Shown here piece after piece: positions 16,101-25,507 of a stretch of DNA of 64,000 nt (its first letter is position 1; the number at the start of each line of letters is the position of its first letter). The notes beneath the pieces were generated by a model, which worked only from the letters and a program-made list of their open reading frames with translations, searched no databases and was not told where the DNA came from. This DNA is from Desmonostoc geniculatum HA4340-LM1. GTDB taxonomy: Bacteria > Cyanobacteriota > Cyanobacteriia > Cyanobacteriales > Nostocaceae. The stretch covers positions 24,215 to 88,214 of the forward strand of contig JAHHHB010000019.1 in assembly GCA_019359545.1 (NCBI GenBank), given 5' to 3'. The position numbers were made by a program, and so were the translations under genes.

Positions 16101-19100
16101 GGAACTGAAACCGTCAGTTTGACTTTGAGTAGCAACGCTAACTATACTCTGGGTACTGCTACTGCAACAGTGGCGATCGCTGATAACGACGCAATTCGGA
16201 TTCACGATATTCAAGGAACAGGGCATATTTCAGCCTTGAGAGGTCAAACCGTCAGCAATGTAGCAGGTATTGTCACGGCTACAGCTAGTAACGGTTTTTA
16301 CTTGCAAGACCCAAACCCAGATAGCGACGATCGCACTTCTGAAGGTATTTTCGTCTTCACTTCATCAGCACCAACAATAGCCGTCGGCGATTCTATATTA
16401 GTCAGTGGAACAGTCACGGAATTTCGTCCTGGGAATAATGCCAATAACCTGACGGTAACACAAATTACTAGCCCCACAATTGTCAAAATCTCCAGCGGCA
16501 ATGCTTTGCCAACTGCCACAATTTTGGGTAATGGCGGCAGAACTATCCCAACTACAGTCATCGATAACGATACTACTGGTAATATCGAAACTGGAACCAC
16601 TACCTTTGACCCTGCCCAGGATGGCATCGACTTCTACGAAAGCTTAGAAGGAATGCGAGTACAGGTCAATAACCCAGTCTCCACTTCACCCACTGCAACC
16701 TTTGGTACATCACAGGAAATTTGGGTATTAGCAGACAATGGGGCAAATGCCACTGGGCGGACAGCTCGTGGTGGTAGCTTAATTAGTGCCTCAGACTTCA
16801 ATCCTGAGCGGATTCAAATCGACGATCTCAACAATGCCTTAGTATTACCTGAGGTGAATGTTGGTACGCAACTTAGCACTATTGTTGGTGTCGTTAACTA
16901 CGACTTTAGCAACTATGAGGTTTTAGTCTCGGCTGCTCCCACAGTGGTACAGAACAGTACTCTGCAAAAAGAAGTCACCAATTTAACTCCCACCACTGAC
17001 CAACTGACAGTTGCTACCTTCAATGTCGAAAACCTTGACCCCAGCGATGGGGCAACCAAATTTAACAACCTTGCTAGCCGCATTGTCAATAATCTGAAAT
17101 CACCAGATATCATTAGTCTGGAAGAAATTCAGGACAATAACGGGGCGACGAATAATGGCGTAGTTGATGCCAGCACCACCTTCCAAACATTAATTAATGC
17201 GATCGCTGCTGCTGGTGGCCCCACATATCAATATCGCCAAATTGACCCAGTGAACGGTACAAATGGCGGTGAACCGGGTGGCAATATCCGCGTGGGTTTC
17301 TTATTTAATCCCACTCGTGTCAACTTTGTAGATCGTCCCGGTGGTACTTCCACCTCCAGCACCACAGTCACCAATAACTCAGGTGTTCCCACAGTTTCCA
17401 ATAGTCCTGGTTTGATTGACCCCACCAACTCGGCCTTTAATGCCAGCCGTAAACCGTTAGTTGGTGAATTTACTTTCAAAGGTCAAACTGTTTATGTAAT
17501 TGGTAACCACTTCAATTCCAAAGGTGGCGACCAACCATTATTCGGCGTCAATCAACCGCCAACTCTCACCAGCGAAACCCAGCGTCAGCAACAAGCTACC
17601 CTGGTGAAAAACTTTGTCCAAAGTATTTTAGCGATCGACCCCAATGCCAATGTAGTAGTAGCCGGTGACTTGAATGACTTTGAGTTCTCCAACCCTCTCA
17701 CCACACTAGAAAGCGCTGGGCTAACTTCCTTAATTGAAACTCTCCCTGCAAATGAGCGTTATACCTACAACTTTGAAGGCAATGCCCAAACACTCGACCA
17801 CATTTTAGTCAGTAGTAACTTGCTCAACAAGCTGGATGGGTATGATGTAGTTCACATCAACTCAGAGTTTGCCGATCAGGATAGCGATCATGACCCTAGT
17901 GTGGCTCGGTTTAATCTGCCTGCAAACCAAGCCCCCACAGCTGTAAATGATACAGTCAGCATTGCCGAAGATGCAACTACAGCTAATTTCTATGCCACAT
18001 TACTGAGTAACGATACTGACCCCGATGCTGGAGATCTGAAAAACATCATTGCCGTGAACACCACAGGCACACAAGGGACAGTTTTATTTGACCAAAACAC
18101 TCAAAACTTGACTTATACTGCCTCCAGTTTTAACTATTTGTCCCAAGGGCAGACTGCAACTGATAGTTTTAGTTATGCGATCGCTGACAGTCAAGGTTTA
18201 CAATCTACGGCGATCGTTAACGTCAGCGTCACTGGTGTCAACGATGCTCCCACAGTAGTGCAACCCCTTGAAGACAAAATCATCTCCACAAGCAAGCTTT
18301 TCTCTTTCAACGTCGGTGACAAATTTACTGACATCGATCGAGGCGACACCCTTACCTACACTGCTACCGGCTTACCCACTGAATCTGATATCGCTAACAC
18401 GGGTCTGATATTCGGCTATATCTCCCAAACTGGCATTTTTGCAGTTACTGTTACCGCTGCTGATGGCAAAGGTGGCAGTGTTAGCGATACCTTTGACCTG
18501 ACTGTTGCCAATAACAAGGCGACATCTGGCAACGACATTATCTTTATCGACCAACTTGTTGGTGTGAGCGTACTCAATGCTCTAGGCGGCAACGATCGCG
18601 TCATCGGCACTGATGCCAATGAAACACTCAGTGGTGGAGCCGGCAATGATTACATTGATGCCAAGGGCGGTAATGACTCCCTTTTGGGGAACGATGGCAT
18701 TGACACACTTTTAGGTGGGGCAGGTAATGACATCCTCGATGGTGGAGCAGCCGATGACATCCTTCTAGGTGAACTTGGCAATGACACACTTCTCGGTGGA
18801 GCAGGTAATGATAGCCTCAATGGTGGAGCAGGTAATGACAACCTCAATGGTGGAGCAGGTAATGACACCATTTTAGGTGGACTTGGCAATGACATCCTGG
18901 CTGGAGGTGGTGGCAATGACCACCTGATTGGTTGGGGAGGTGGTACAAACGAAATTGACCAACTCAACGGCGCTCAAGGTGCAGATACTTACATTTTGGG
19001 TGATGCTAGTTCAGTTTTCTATGCCACATCTGGCAATGGTGACTACGCTGATATTGTTAACTTCAAAGCAAGCGATCGCATTCAGCTTAAAGGATCTGCT

Positions 19101-19256
19101 AATAATTACTTCTTGGGGTCAGCACCAGTCTCTGGATTTAGCAGTTCGGCTGTGGGCATTTTTGCTAATAATGGGACGCAATTAGAATTAATTGCGGTTG
19201 TGGAAAGCGGATTAAACCGCAATTTGGCAACAGATACTCGTTTCGTATTTGTTTAA
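13140..19256 (+). CDS. Giant multidomain secreted nuclease with Calx-beta, SdiA-regulated-like, LTD and RTX modules
   Basis: 2038 residues. In order: an N-terminal beta-domain; Calx-beta 1 (about 211-321); an SdiA-regulated-like propeller (326-617); a cadherin-like domain (619-728); an LTD (lamin-tail) domain (729-820); Calx-beta 2 (906-1016); an ExeM/NucH-like OB segment and endonuclease/exonuclease/phosphatase domain (about 1020-1596); Ig/cadherin-like domains; and RTX beta-roll repeats of G-G-A-G-N-D type (about 1794-1937). The nuclease domain has A-T-F-N-V-E-N-L, S-L-E-E-I-Q, G-D-L-N-D and S-D-H-D-P. There is no Sec signal, and the C-terminal RTX region implies type I secretion. The exporter genes at 36.7-41.4 kb are the obvious candidates. 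A role in extracellular DNA degradation or phosphorus scavenging is inferred. Confidence 0.85.
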   Translation: MVLNSGDIAFVGINTAGGPDDWVAFVTLTAIPAGTVIYFTDNELTTGTATAFNTGESYSKWTAPTGGVAAGTIVTLTNFDLAGGPVANVGTAAVVTFSGSSNRGFSQTADSLYAYLAASDATADTPTTQLARINIGNAEDGVAPNSLPADSRITFLTGEESAVYTGPRTANTFAEFKAIVNNPANWTLATGATLITALNQTPFTIDTTPTVTIAAQDANAAEAGTDPGIFRISRTGSTTNALTVNYTIATGAGQATSADYTPTLTGTATIAAGQSFVDIIITPVDDGIVEGTETVSLTLNSSADYTLGTATATVAIADNDTGVTSIDLSTYVRIGRYDLPEPTRTNPPLNSLLAQEASAVTYNKDTDTLFVVGDGGRAIVQVSKTGQLIDSMTLALGSSPQGTEFYDTEGLTYVGDGKFVLIEERERQANLFTYVPGTTLTRSDVQTVKLGTTVGNIGIEGISYDPQTGGFIAVKEITPEGIFQTNIDFAAGTASNGSPTTVNSTNLFDPALAGLADFADVFALSNVSALNGQPDSSHLLILSQESGQIVNIDRTGNISSSLTIVSDAGNPLSVVDQGNEGITVDKDGLIYVVNEGGGGDLDHPQLWVYAPSSFTYANQAPVAVSLANTVTSLSESTSTATPFKVANIIVSDDALGTNILSLTGADASFFEITGNALFLKAGTTLDFETKTSYNVSVNVNDTTVGNNPDATTAFTLSVTDVNENPTTSSIFITEVAPWSSGNSPVGADWFELTNTGTSAVDITGWKFDDNSNSFAASVALNGITSIGAGESVIFIEGATVNPTFLSNWFGANPPASLKIGNYSGSGVGLGTGGDAVNIYNSTGALQANVVFGASPAAAPFATFDNAALSNNATIATLSAVGVNGGFVAVNSSTEIGSPGTIATPLPTIAIAAQDANAAEAGNDPGIFRISRTGSTTNALTVNYTIATGAGQATSADYTPTLTGTATIAAGQSFVDITITPVDDTTIEGTETVSLTLSSNANYTLGTATATVAIADNDAIRIHDIQGTGHISALRGQTVSNVAGIVTATASNGFYLQDPNPDSDDRTSEGIFVFTSSAPTIAVGDSILVSGTVTEFRPGNNANNLTVTQITSPTIVKISSGNALPTATILGNGGRTIPTTVIDNDTTGNIETGTTTFDPAQDGIDFYESLEGMRVQVNNPVSTSPTATFGTSQEIWVLADNGANATGRTARGGSLISASDFNPERIQIDDLNNALVLPEVNVGTQLSTIVGVVNYDFSNYEVLVSAAPTVVQNSTLQKEVTNLTPTTDQLTVATFNVENLDPSDGATKFNNLASRIVNNLKSPDIISLEEIQDNNGATNNGVVDASTTFQTLINAIAAAGGPTYQYRQIDPVNGTNGGEPGGNIRVGFLFNPTRVNFVDRPGGTSTSSTTVTNNSGVPTVSNSPGLIDPTNSAFNASRKPLVGEFTFKGQTVYVIGNHFNSKGGDQPLFGVNQPPTLTSETQRQQQATLVKNFVQSILAIDPNANVVVAGDLNDFEFSNPLTTLESAGLTSLIETLPANERYTYNFEGNAQTLDHILVSSNLLNKLDGYDVVHINSEFADQDSDHDPSVARFNLPANQAPTAVNDTVSIAEDATTANFYATLLSNDTDPDAGDLKNIIAVNTTGTQGTVLFDQNTQNLTYTASSFNYLSQGQTATDSFSYAIADSQGLQSTAIVNVSVTGVNDAPTVVQPLEDKIISTSKLFSFNVGDKFTDIDRGDTLTYTATGLPTESDIANTGLIFGYISQTGIFAVTVTAADGKGGSVSDTFDLTVANNKATSGNDIIFIDQLVGVSVLNALGGNDRVIGTDANETLSGGAGNDYIDAKGGNDSLLGNDGIDTLLGGAGNDILDGGAADDILLGELGNDTLLGGAGNDSLNGGAGNDNLNGGAGNDTILGGLGNDILAGGGGNDHLIGWGGGTNEIDQLNGAQGADTYILGDASSVFYATSGNGDYADIVNFKASDRIQLKGSANNYFLGSAPVSGFSSSAVGIFANNGTQLELIAVVESGLNRNLATDTRFVFV

Positions 19257-19361
19257 TGCAGATTCAAGCGATCGCCTTTTAAGGAAACTTGAGGGCGATC
19301 GTTTGGCTGGTACAGAGTAACAGTTTTAAGCAGTCTAATATTTGGAATCTACTTATAAACT

Positions 19362-22300
19362 ATGGTAACTACAAGCACAATTCGCTTTTCTCAGTTTAAT
19401 GCTTCTTTGAATCGTAATACTCAAGGGCAGTTAGTAACTGATTTATCCACTCCTGATAATGCTCAAGCAAAGGCAGTTGCAGAAATCATCCAGCGTAATA
19501 ACCCTGATGTACTGCTGATCAATGAGTTTGATTACTCCCCACAGGCGGTTCAACTATTTAAGCAAAATTACTTAGCAATCAGCCAAAATGGTGCAACTCC
19601 TGTTGATTACCCCTACTTTTATATTGCTCCTTCCAATACGGGTATTGCTTCAGGATTTGATTTAAACAATAACGGCACAGCAGTTACAACCCCAGGCGAA
19701 GCCGGATACGGCGATGATGCTTTGGGATTCGGTAATTTTCCCGGTCAATACGGGATGTTGCTGTTATCCAAATATCCCATTGACACTGCCAATGTCCGCA
19801 CCTTCCAAAACTTCCTCTGGAAGGATATGCCCAATGCGTTGCTTCCTGATAACTCCGCAACACCACAAGCAAATGATTGGTATTCTCAAGAGGAACTGGC
19901 TGTTCTACGCCTTTCTTCTAAAAGCCACTGGGATGTACCCATCCAAGTAAATGGCGAGACGATTCATGTCCTCGCCAGCCACCCCACACCACCGGTTTTT
20001 GATGGGCCAGAAGACCGCAACGGCAAACGCAATCATGACGAAATCCGCTTTTGGGCAGACTATATTACCCCTGGTGATAGTAATTACATCTACGACGATC
20101 AAGGTAAAACGGGCGGTATTGACGCTGGATCGAGCTTTGTAATTATGGGCGACCAAAATGCTGACCCATTTGATGGTGATAGTGTTGACTACGCTATTCG
20201 CCAACTGCTGCAAAATCCTAGTATTAATACTAATATTATCCCTACCAGTCTGGGTGGACCACAACAAGCAGCTTTGCAGGGTGGTGCAAATGTTAACCAT
20301 GCGGGTAATCCGGCTTTTGACACCGCAGATTTTGGTGATAATACTACTCTCTCAAATCCCGGAAACCTCCGGTCTGATTACGTGCTACCCTCCGCTGACT
20401 TAAAAATTGCCAATTCAGGAGTATTTTGGCCGCTCAATACTGACCCGACATTTTCCCCAGTAGGTACTTTTCCCTTCCCCAGTTCTGACCATCGCTTAGT
20501 GTTCGCAGATGTGCAAACCGGGCCAAATGAACCAGGTAAAACCATTTCCAGTGCGGGATTTGTCAGGCAAAGTACTTTCCAGACTGGCTTTGTTCCTACT
20601 GGTGCAGCAGGAACTGTGGATGGTACGCCAACTCCAGTGGGTGGACTATCTGGTGTCACCTACGATGCTGTTAACAACCGTTACTACGCTATCTCTGATG
20701 CTCGTTCTGATACCAACGGTCTGGCTCGCTTGTATACTTTCACTGGTGGTATTGAGGTGAATTTTACCAATGTTACACCCCTCAAAGATAGCACGGGCAA
20801 CTTTTTTACAGCTTTTAGCCTTGACCCAGAAGGCATTGCCTTAACTAACAATGGTACTGTTTTCATCTCTTCAGAAGGCGAAGTTAGACCGGATTTGGGT
20901 GCAAGTCGCGTTAGCAATCCCTTTATTAAAGAGTTTTCACTGACTACAGGTCAAGAGGTGCGATCGCTCCTGATCCCCAGCAAATTCCTACCAGTAGTTC
21001 AGGACACCAACAACAACGGTGTTATAGATGCAGGTGATACGCAGACATCAGGCGTTTACAATAACTTGGCATTTGAAAGCCTCACCATCACACCCGACCA
21101 GAAAACTCTATTCACCGCCACTGAAAACGCCCTCTTCCAAGATGGATTAAGGGCTTCACTCGCCAGTGGCAGCCGTTCTCGGATTCTGCAATACAATTTG
21201 GTCACTGGACAACCAGAAAAAGAATACCTTTATATTACTGATGCGTTGGCGCAGCCCCCCGTAGGGATCGCCGAAGCACCAAACCCCAGCACAGCTTTTG
21301 CTGACAATGGTTTAGTAGATTTACTGGCAATAGATAATCGTGGCACATTACTGGCCTTAGAACGTTCCTTTGCACAAGGTGTAGGTAACACCATCAAAAT
21401 TTACGAAGTTTCGTTGCAAGGTGCAACAGACATTAGTTTCTACGATTCTCTGAATAATTTGAGTGCTGAACAACTAGCAGCGATCGCACCTACTCAAAAA
21501 CGTCTGCTGTTGAATTTAAATGACTTAAACTTACCTAACGGTACAGATAACATTGAGGGTATCGCTTTTGGCCCCAAACTAGCAGATGGTCGTCAGTCAA
21601 TTGTACTAGTGAGTGACAACAACTTCAACAACAGCCAATTTACCCAAATCCTCACCTTGGGTGTAGACTTAGTTCCCACCGTTGCACCCACAGTAGAAAC
21701 CCGCCCCGCTTTGTTGGACGATGAAACTCTCCCAGTGGATCAACGTGCTGATGCTGACGATCCTGCCATCTATGTTAATGCTACGAATTCCGCTGATAGC
21801 CTAGTATTGACCTCAGTGAAAAATGGCGGACTGCGGATTTATGATTTGTCTGGTAATTTGTTGCAAACAGTGAATCCTGGTGGTATTCGCTACAACAACG
21901 TTGATTTGCAATACGGTTTTAAATTAGGTGGTCAATCTATCGATATTGCGGTAGCTAGTGATCGCCAAAATGATAAACTAGCAATCTTCAAAATTAATCC
22001 CAACCCCACCACCCCCGGACAATACCTAGAAAACATTACCGACAGCAGTATCGGGACTCTCTTCCAAGGGCTACCTTTTGCAGAACCTTATTCCTCATCT
22101 TCTCGCAGTGCTTACGGGCTGGCATTGTACCGGAGTCCAATCACCAATGATTACTACGTCTTTGTCAATCGCCGGGAAACTGGAGATGTGGCTCAGTATA
22201 AACTGATTGACAAAGGTAATGGCAAAATTGGTATTGAACGAGTACGAGAATTTACTGTACCGACAATTGGCGAACGCGAACCCCAAACTGAGGGTATGGT

Positions 22301-24827
22301 GGTAGACCAGGAAACTGGCTTCCTCTACATTGGACAGGAAGATATTGGTATTTGGAAGTTCCAAGCAGAACCAAACGGTGGCACCACTGGCAAGTTAATT
22401 GACAAAGTTAAAGACTTGGGCGGTACTCACCTCACCAACGATGTAGAAGGGCTGACCATTTATTACGGCAAAAATGGCACAGGCTACTTACTAGCATCCA
22501 GCCAAGGCGACAACACCTTTGTTGCCTACACCCGTGAAGGCAACAACGAATACGTAGGTAACTTTGCGGTTGGTAACAACGGGACAATTGACAGTGTACA
22601 AGAGTCAGACGGTGCAGATGTCATTAACGTCCCACTGGGGCCTAACTTCCCATTTGGTTTATTTGTCACCCAAGATGGCTCCAATGAACCTGGGACAATA
22701 GTTAGTGATGAAGGTGAAGAAGAAAATATCAGTTCTAACTTCAAGCTGGTGCCGTGGGAAAATATAGCCAACGCCTTGCCCAATCCTTTAACTATCGACA
22801 CCACTAGTTACGATCCCCGCAATCCCGTTGCCCAACCCAAACTGACTATTTACGAATTTGAAAATTTACCCAAGTTAGGCACAACCTCTAAGGGTGAAGA
22901 TATTTTCTTGGGTGGTTTTTCTGGGTTGTATTTCCAAGGCGTTGCAGCAAATGGCAACCTGAAATTTGTCACTAACACAGACCGCGGTCCCAATGGAGAA
23001 CCGGATGGTGTCAACAGACCATTTTTATTACCCGACTTCCAGCCAGAAATAGTCAGCTTTGAACTCAACCGCACCACAGGTGAAATCACCATCACCAAAA
23101 GAACAGAATTATTCCGCCAAGATGGAACAACCCCATTAACGGGACTACCTAATTTGCAAGCTGTAGGAAACGGTTTAGCCTACACAGATGAAATTGCCGT
23201 TGACTTAAACAACAATGTTCTTCCTAACGATCCTTTGGGTGCCGACTTAGAAGGAATTATAGTTGCAGAAAATGGTGATTACTGGATGGTAGATGAATAT
23301 CGTCCTGCCATTTACCACTTTAATAGTAATGGTAAACTAATTGAGCGTTTTATCCCTCAAGGAACTGCCACTGCACCCAACCCAAACCAAGCAGCTGGAA
23401 CTTTTGGTACTGAGGTATTGCCAGCAGTTTATGCCCAACGCCGCAATAACCGGGGATTTGAAGCTGTGGCATTGGAAGGTAATAAATTATATGCCTTTAT
23501 TCAGAGTCCAATTGATAATCCAGATGTCGCTAATGACGCGACTTCTAAAGCTTCTCTCAACCTACGAATTCTGGAGTTTGATATTGTTACTAAGCAGGTA
23601 ACAGGAGAGTATTTATATCGCCTAGAAGGTCTACCAGGAACCGATAAAATTGGCGATGCAGTTTCTTTAGGTAAAGGCAAATTTGCAGTAGTTGAGCGAG
23701 ATGATAATGGTACATCTGCTGGCAATAAATTAATTTACCAAATTGATTTAGCCGGGGCGACCAACATTAATAACGCTGCTAATTTTAGCTTGCCAGCTGG
23801 TAAAACCATTGAGCAACTGACCTCTGGGGAATTAGCTGCTGCCAATATCACCCCTGTGACCAAGAGTTTGATTGCTAATGCTGCTCAGTTGGGTTACACC
23901 GGGGTGGAAAAATTAGAAGGTTTGGCGTTGGTAGCACCCAACACCCTAGCTTTGATTAACGACAACGACTTCAATGTTACGGGCAATACTCCTGCCCAGA
24001 AACTCGGTATTCTAGAATTACCCAATAATCTGACATCTGTAGAGCCTACTTTACCCGGCAGTTTTGGCTCGACTAACAGCGATACCATTACACTTGAGCC
24101 AAATCAAACCTTATTCACAGGTGATGGAGCAGACTTTGTAGAAGGTACTACAGGTAACACAATCGAGACTGGAAGCGGTGAAGATACGGTGCTGGTTGGC
24201 AGTAACTCTTCAGTTTCCACGGGGGACGGTGATGATAGTATCTTTATTGGTCAAAATGGTGCTGCTAGCAACACCACTGCCGATGGTGGCAATGGTGATG
24301 ACCAAATTACTGTCATCGAAGCTGGTGGTATTAATAACATATTAGGAGGCGCAGGGACTGACACCCTGACAGTAGTTGAAGGCTCGCGTCAATCGTTATT
24401 CGGTGGCTCAGGCAATGATACACTCACCAGCAACGGCAGCAGTAACCGTTTGTATGGTGGTTCTGGAGATGACAAACTCTTCTCTGGTGTCAATGACTCA
24501 TTGTTTGGTGGCGATGGTGATGATGTGCTATTTGCAGGTATTGCAGGTGGTAATCGCCTCAGTGGTGGTGCTGGTGCAGATCAGTTTTGGATTGCCAATG
24601 CCAGTCTGCCAACTAGTAAGAATATTGTGACTGATTTTGCGATCGCCATTGACAAAATCGGGCTTGGAGGTATTGGTGTGACTCAATTTAGTGGTTTAAC
24701 TCTATTGCAACAAGGCAGTGATACTTTGGTGAAGGTTGGAAATATAGAGTTAGCTTCATTGGTTGGAATTACATCGACTAGCCTCACAGCCAATGATTTT
24801 GTTTTCTCGGCTAGTGTTGTGGTTTGA
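19362..24827 (+). CDS. Giant secreted phosphatase: EEP domain, phytase-like and beta-propeller phytase modules, RTX tail
   Basis: 1821 residues. Domain order: endonuclease/exonuclease/phosphatase-like domain (about 1-390, with N-P-D-V-L-L-I-N-E, M-G-D-Q-N-A-D-P and S-S-D-H-R); an esterase-like phytase domain (about 395-770); a beta-propeller 3-phytase domain (about 775-1130, with D-D-P-A-I-Y-V-N and T-E-G-M-V-V-D); a second phytase-like domain (about 1165-1545, with D-L-E-G-I and a W-M-V-D-E-Y-R-P motif); then RTX-like repeats to the end. Four phosphoester-hydrolysing modules in one chain point to phosphate release from nucleotides and phytate outside the cell. The last 250 residues are almost the same as those of the gene at 25508. 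No Sec signal is present. Confidence 0.85.
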   Translation: MVTTSTIRFSQFNASLNRNTQGQLVTDLSTPDNAQAKAVAEIIQRNNPDVLLINEFDYSPQAVQLFKQNYLAISQNGATPVDYPYFYIAPSNTGIASGFDLNNNGTAVTTPGEAGYGDDALGFGNFPGQYGMLLLSKYPIDTANVRTFQNFLWKDMPNALLPDNSATPQANDWYSQEELAVLRLSSKSHWDVPIQVNGETIHVLASHPTPPVFDGPEDRNGKRNHDEIRFWADYITPGDSNYIYDDQGKTGGIDAGSSFVIMGDQNADPFDGDSVDYAIRQLLQNPSINTNIIPTSLGGPQQAALQGGANVNHAGNPAFDTADFGDNTTLSNPGNLRSDYVLPSADLKIANSGVFWPLNTDPTFSPVGTFPFPSSDHRLVFADVQTGPNEPGKTISSAGFVRQSTFQTGFVPTGAAGTVDGTPTPVGGLSGVTYDAVNNRYYAISDARSDTNGLARLYTFTGGIEVNFTNVTPLKDSTGNFFTAFSLDPEGIALTNNGTVFISSEGEVRPDLGASRVSNPFIKEFSLTTGQEVRSLLIPSKFLPVVQDTNNNGVIDAGDTQTSGVYNNLAFESLTITPDQKTLFTATENALFQDGLRASLASGSRSRILQYNLVTGQPEKEYLYITDALAQPPVGIAEAPNPSTAFADNGLVDLLAIDNRGTLLALERSFAQGVGNTIKIYEVSLQGATDISFYDSLNNLSAEQLAAIAPTQKRLLLNLNDLNLPNGTDNIEGIAFGPKLADGRQSIVLVSDNNFNNSQFTQILTLGVDLVPTVAPTVETRPALLDDETLPVDQRADADDPAIYVNATNSADSLVLTSVKNGGLRIYDLSGNLLQTVNPGGIRYNNVDLQYGFKLGGQSIDIAVASDRQNDKLAIFKINPNPTTPGQYLENITDSSIGTLFQGLPFAEPYSSSSRSAYGLALYRSPITNDYYVFVNRRETGDVAQYKLIDKGNGKIGIERVREFTVPTIGEREPQTEGMVVDQETGFLYIGQEDIGIWKFQAEPNGGTTGKLIDKVKDLGGTHLTNDVEGLTIYYGKNGTGYLLASSQGDNTFVAYTREGNNEYVGNFAVGNNGTIDSVQESDGADVINVPLGPNFPFGLFVTQDGSNEPGTIVSDEGEEENISSNFKLVPWENIANALPNPLTIDTTSYDPRNPVAQPKLTIYEFENLPKLGTTSKGEDIFLGGFSGLYFQGVAANGNLKFVTNTDRGPNGEPDGVNRPFLLPDFQPEIVSFELNRTTGEITITKRTELFRQDGTTPLTGLPNLQAVGNGLAYTDEIAVDLNNNVLPNDPLGADLEGIIVAENGDYWMVDEYRPAIYHFNSNGKLIERFIPQGTATAPNPNQAAGTFGTEVLPAVYAQRRNNRGFEAVALEGNKLYAFIQSPIDNPDVANDATSKASLNLRILEFDIVTKQVTGEYLYRLEGLPGTDKIGDAVSLGKGKFAVVERDDNGTSAGNKLIYQIDLAGATNINNAANFSLPAGKTIEQLTSGELAAANITPVTKSLIANAAQLGYTGVEKLEGLALVAPNTLALINDNDFNVTGNTPAQKLGILELPNNLTSVEPTLPGSFGSTNSDTITLEPNQTLFTGDGADFVEGTTGNTIETGSGEDTVLVGSNSSVSTGDGDDSIFIGQNGAASNTTADGGNGDDQITVIEAGGINNILGGAGTDTLTVVEGSRQSLFGGSGNDTLTSNGSSNRLYGGSGDDKLFSGVNDSLFGGDGDDVLFAGIAGGNRLSGGAGADQFWIANASLPTSKNIVTDFAIAIDKIGLGGIGVTQFSGLTLLQQGSDTLVKVGNIELASLVGITSTSLTANDFVFSASVVV

Positions 24828-24871
24828 TTGGTCAACCTAGCATAATCGTAATCCGAATTGCTGAACAATAC

Positions 24872-24902
24872 GATCCTCAACTTCTTAAAGAAGTCGGGGA
24901 TC
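24872..24902 (+). terminator. Inverted repeat downstream of the phytase gene
   Basis: GATCCTCAACTTCTT / AGAAGTCGGGGATC hairpin, 45 bp after the stop. There is no long T-run, so it may be a repeat-derived terminator or RNA 3' stabiliser. A related hairpin follows the next gene at 28649-28683. Confidence 0.55.
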
Positions 24903-25507
24903 TGAAACTTCTTGATGAAAGTTTAAAGTATAGCAAGGGACTGGGGACTCTTTACTGGGGACTGGGTGAAAAGTCTTTTTGTGTGTGAGTTTTATCATCT
25001 GTTGATGTCCTAACCACCAAGGCTTTTGCTATATCAGTTTTTAAGCAGACGCGATCAATCGCGTCTCTACAATAATAAATCTTTCGTCTTGACGGCGATT
25101 TACCCTTGTCTCTTGCCTTAATCAAAACGTATTGCTATAAGTTGATCTGGAAAAATTTTCACAAATATTATCTTTTTGAACTGAGTGTATTTTAATCCTT
25201 TCTTCCGGTGAATTTATTCTTTTCTTAATCTTTTGATGAAAACATCTTGAAGGCTAGCTAAGTTATCTCATAACTACTATCGATAACTTTGAGTAATTAC
25301 ATTTTTTGTAAATGTATTCTCGTGTTACCGACAAAATCGGACTTAACGGATTTGCAAAATTATATGCTTTTCACTCTGAAATTACCCGTAATTCCGATTT
25401 CTAGCGTGAGAAGATGATTGAATTTTTTCACAAATAATGCATTCAGAGAACTTCCATAGCTAGCTGGCGATCGCTCTCAAATCAAACACCCAAAAAACAT
25501 TCTAATT
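24903..25507. other. Intergenic region before the GDPD gene
   Basis: About 600 bp of AT-rich DNA with short GGGACTGGGGACT-type repeats near 24940. I saw no gene, no MITE ends and no convincing Pho box. A promoter for the GDPD gene is presumably in the last 300 bp. Confidence 0.4.

Noticed and set aside
25190..25400. Pho box upstream of the GDPD gene
   Set aside because: TCTTAATC-like words occur, but no ordered set of 8-bp repeats with 3-bp spacing was found.
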